This document shows positions 6,301 through 6,834 of a stretch of DNA of 6,834 bases, piece after piece. Source of the DNA: an uncultured Microbacteriaceae bacterium (GTDB lineage: Bacteria > Actinomycetota > Actinomycetes > Actinomycetales > Microbacteriaceae); NCBI GenBank assembly GCA_946481135.1, contig CAMLMQ010000161.1:1-6834 (forward strand), in the 5' to 3' direction. Within the stretch, counting starts at the first letter, position 1, and each line of letters opens with the position of its first letter. The position numbers and the translations under genes are program-made. A model generated the notes under the pieces. The model was given only the letters and a program-made list of their open reading frames with translations, was not told the origin of the DNA and ran no database searches.

Positions 6301-6738
6301 AACGCCTTCCGCTACCGGCCGGTGCCCGTCACGGTGCGCGCCGAGCGGCTCGCCTCACCCGTCGAGGTCGTGCGCGTCGTGCTCGCGGGGCTCGCGGCCG
6401 GGGCGCCGCTCACGGTGTCGGCTCCGGCCGACTGGAGCGTCGAAGCGCGCACCGCATTCGTCGCGGCGGGCATCCCGGTGCGGGAGGAGAGCGAGACGGA
6501 GTGGCACGCGACGGCGCGCACGCTGAGAGATGCCCGCATCCGCCTCGTCGGCGCGTCGGCGTCGTCGCTGCTCGAGGCGATCGACGGCCGCCCCGACGTC
6601 GCCGTCTACGACAACCCGGTCACCGAGGCCGGCCGCATCGAGCAACTCCCGTTCCTCCGCGAGCAGGCGATCAGCATCACCGCCCACCGCTTCGGCACCC
6701 CGTCGCCCCTCGTCGACGCCGTCCCGCTCACCCCCTAG
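3316..6738 (+). CDS. putA: Bifunctional proline dehydrogenase / L-glutamate gamma-semialdehyde dehydrogenase (PutA)
   Basis: This enzyme oxidises L-proline to pyrroline-5-carboxylate with FAD, then its hydrolysed semialdehyde to glutamate with NAD+. From the GTG at 3316 it has 1140 residues. A helical N-terminal region (about 1-145) contains no ribbon-helix-helix domain. The proline dehydrogenase barrel follows (about 145-470): Lys182 in SIKVSA, Asp225 in NLDMEEYKDLD, VVKGAN (290-295), Tyr393, Tyr408 and the substrate-binding pair Arg411-Arg412 in RRLEEGASS. The aldehyde dehydrogenase covers about 490-965: PPWNFP with Asn616, Lys639 in IIKPA, catalytic Glu712 in LAETSGK, catalytic Cys746 in GQKCSA, and EYFGPV with Glu843. 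The C-terminal extension (about 966-1140) ends in LPFLREQAISITAHRFGT, the conserved tail of long PutA proteins. An upstream TTG (3262) keeps the frame open, but that stretch has AT-rich codons unlike the gene and carries the promoter. Asn295 replaces a Tyr of the E. coli proline site. A divergent lysR probably regulates it. Confidence 0.96.
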   Translation: MTSRATSSSPALLDADAVVAQVRTWLSDAEGLPVDPAARRLAGLLRDPAGLEFAVGFVDGVVRPEDPRVAGRAFARLAQHPPRFLAWPLRAAIRVGGLAARILPAVVVPIARRVLRGLVAHLVIDANDPALGRALARIRRRGMRPNVNLLGEAVLGAAEASHRLDGTVRLLARDDVDYVSIKVSATVAPHNPWAFDEAVGHIVEALTPLFEQAASATPAKFVNLDMEEYKDLDLTIAVFTALLDQEHLRGLEAGIVLQAYLPDALGAYLRLQEWAHARRAAGGAGIKVRVVKGANLPMERVDASLHDWPLATWHTKRQSDTNYKRVLDAALRPDRIDDVRIGVAGHNLFDLAFAKHLAAARGVSAGVEFEMLLGMAPAQAEVVRRDLGGLLLYTPVVAAADFDAAIAYLIRRLEEGASSDNFMSAVFELSSDEALFARERDRFLASLADLDDAVPEPHRTQDRSRGVAIVPKEFRNTPDSDPSTAGNREWARGILKRAAESELGAATVAASVIGDVAAVTDLVGEAVAAAGEWAALGAAGRGAVLRRAAMVLEQRRGDLIEVMAAEAGKTFDQADPEVSEAIDFAAYYGVRARDLERIDGARFVPAKLTLVIPPWNFPVAIPAGSTLAALATGSSVIIKPARRSARSAAVMVEALWEAGVPRDVLRFVQFADSGLGERIISDPRVDQVILTGGFETAELFRSFRPGLRLLAETSGKNAMIVTPSADLDLAARDVAASAFGHAGQKCSAVSLAILVGSVADSERFHAQLLDAVRSLPVGEPTDPSSRMGPLIAPAEGKLLKALTTLDAGERWLLEPRRLDPEGRLWTPGIKTGVAPGSEFHRVEYFGPVLGILRARDLDEAIALQNAVDYGLTAGLHSLDADEIAHWVDRVEAGNLYVNRGTTGAIVQRQPFGGWKKSVVGPGAKAGGPSYLLGLGTFRSAEAAGGGAVPDRYVGLLDAASPGERSYLERAVASDARAQAEEFGVTRDVSGLAAERNAFRYRPVPVTVRAERLASPVEVVRVVLAGLAAGAPLTVSAPADWSVEARTAFVAAGIPVREESETEWHATARTLRDARIRLVGASASSLLEAIDGRPDVAVYDNPVTEAGRIEQLPFLREQAISITAHRFGTPSPLVDAVPLTP

Positions 6739-6769
6739 CCCAGCCCAAGCCGCGAGGAAGGGGGATCGC

Positions 6770-6781
6770 CGGCGCGCGCCG
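6770..6781. repeat. 12-bp perfect palindrome downstream of putA
   Basis: CGGCGCGCGCCG begins 31 nt after the putA stop, within the 96-nt tail 6739-6834. It could be a protein-binding site or chance in very GC-rich DNA. It has no loop and no following T-tract, so it is not a recognisable terminator. I see no gene in the rest of the tail. Confidence 0.25.
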
Positions 6782-6834
6782 AGACGCAGCGAGGACCGGG
6801 TGCGGCTCGCGAGTCAATCGGGGTAGGGGTCCCC

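Noticed and set aside
6821..6834. GGGG-T-CCCC at the window end as a putA terminator
   Set aside because: The one-base loop cannot form a hairpin, and there is no T-tract before the window ends.
1..6834. tRNA, rRNA, riboswitch, CRISPR, insertion sequence or attachment site
   Set aside because: No repeats of suitable spacing, no terminal inverted repeats, no transposase or integrase frame and no tRNA-like arms; nearly all of the window is covered by the five genes.

Overview
The window is about 70% GC by eye, with G/C at most third codon positions, several GTG starts and strong GGAGG-type ribosome binding sites. Together with the actinobacterial-looking PutA and HisP/GlnQ-type transporter, this suggests a high-GC actinobacterium, possibly Microbacteriaceae. 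The family-level guess is inference.

Layout, left to right: (1) nt 1-359 (+), the C-terminal end of a polar amino acid ABC transporter permease cut by the window edge; (2) nt 356-1117 (+), its ATPase, overlapping the permease stop by 4 nt (ATGA); (3) nt 1164-2300 (+), a monomeric sarcosine oxidase / N-methyl amino acid oxidase (SolA/MSOX) family flavoenzyme, probably in the same operon; (4) nt 2305-3207 (-), a LysR-type regulator convergent with the oxidase, with only 4 nt between the stop codons; (5) nt 3208-3315, a divergent regulatory region that is clearly more AT-rich than its surroundings; (6) nt 3316-6738 (+), a bifunctional proline dehydrogenase / glutamate-semialdehyde dehydrogenase (PutA) without an N-terminal DNA-binding domain but with a C-terminal extension; (7) nt 6739-6834, a short tail in which I see no gene.

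How the parts may work together: the ABC system imports an amino acid or amino acid derivative. The oxidase oxidises a secondary or N-methylated amine. PutA converts proline to glutamate. The LysR protein is placed to control putA and probably itself. The 108-nt region between lysR and putA holds two T-N11-A dyads centred 67 and 38 bp upstream of a predicted putA transcription start that coincides with the GTG start codon (a leaderless mRNA). That is the usual LysR recognition-site/activation-site spacing. An attractive but unproven reading is a module for proline and N-methylated or cyclic secondary amines.

The individual gene families are known. I did not find a convincing new defence, mobile, CRISPR or RNA system. 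The points worth checking are the putA control region, an Asp in place of the usual active-site His in the oxidase, an Asn in place of a proline-site Tyr in PutA, and the substrate of the transporter-oxidase pair.
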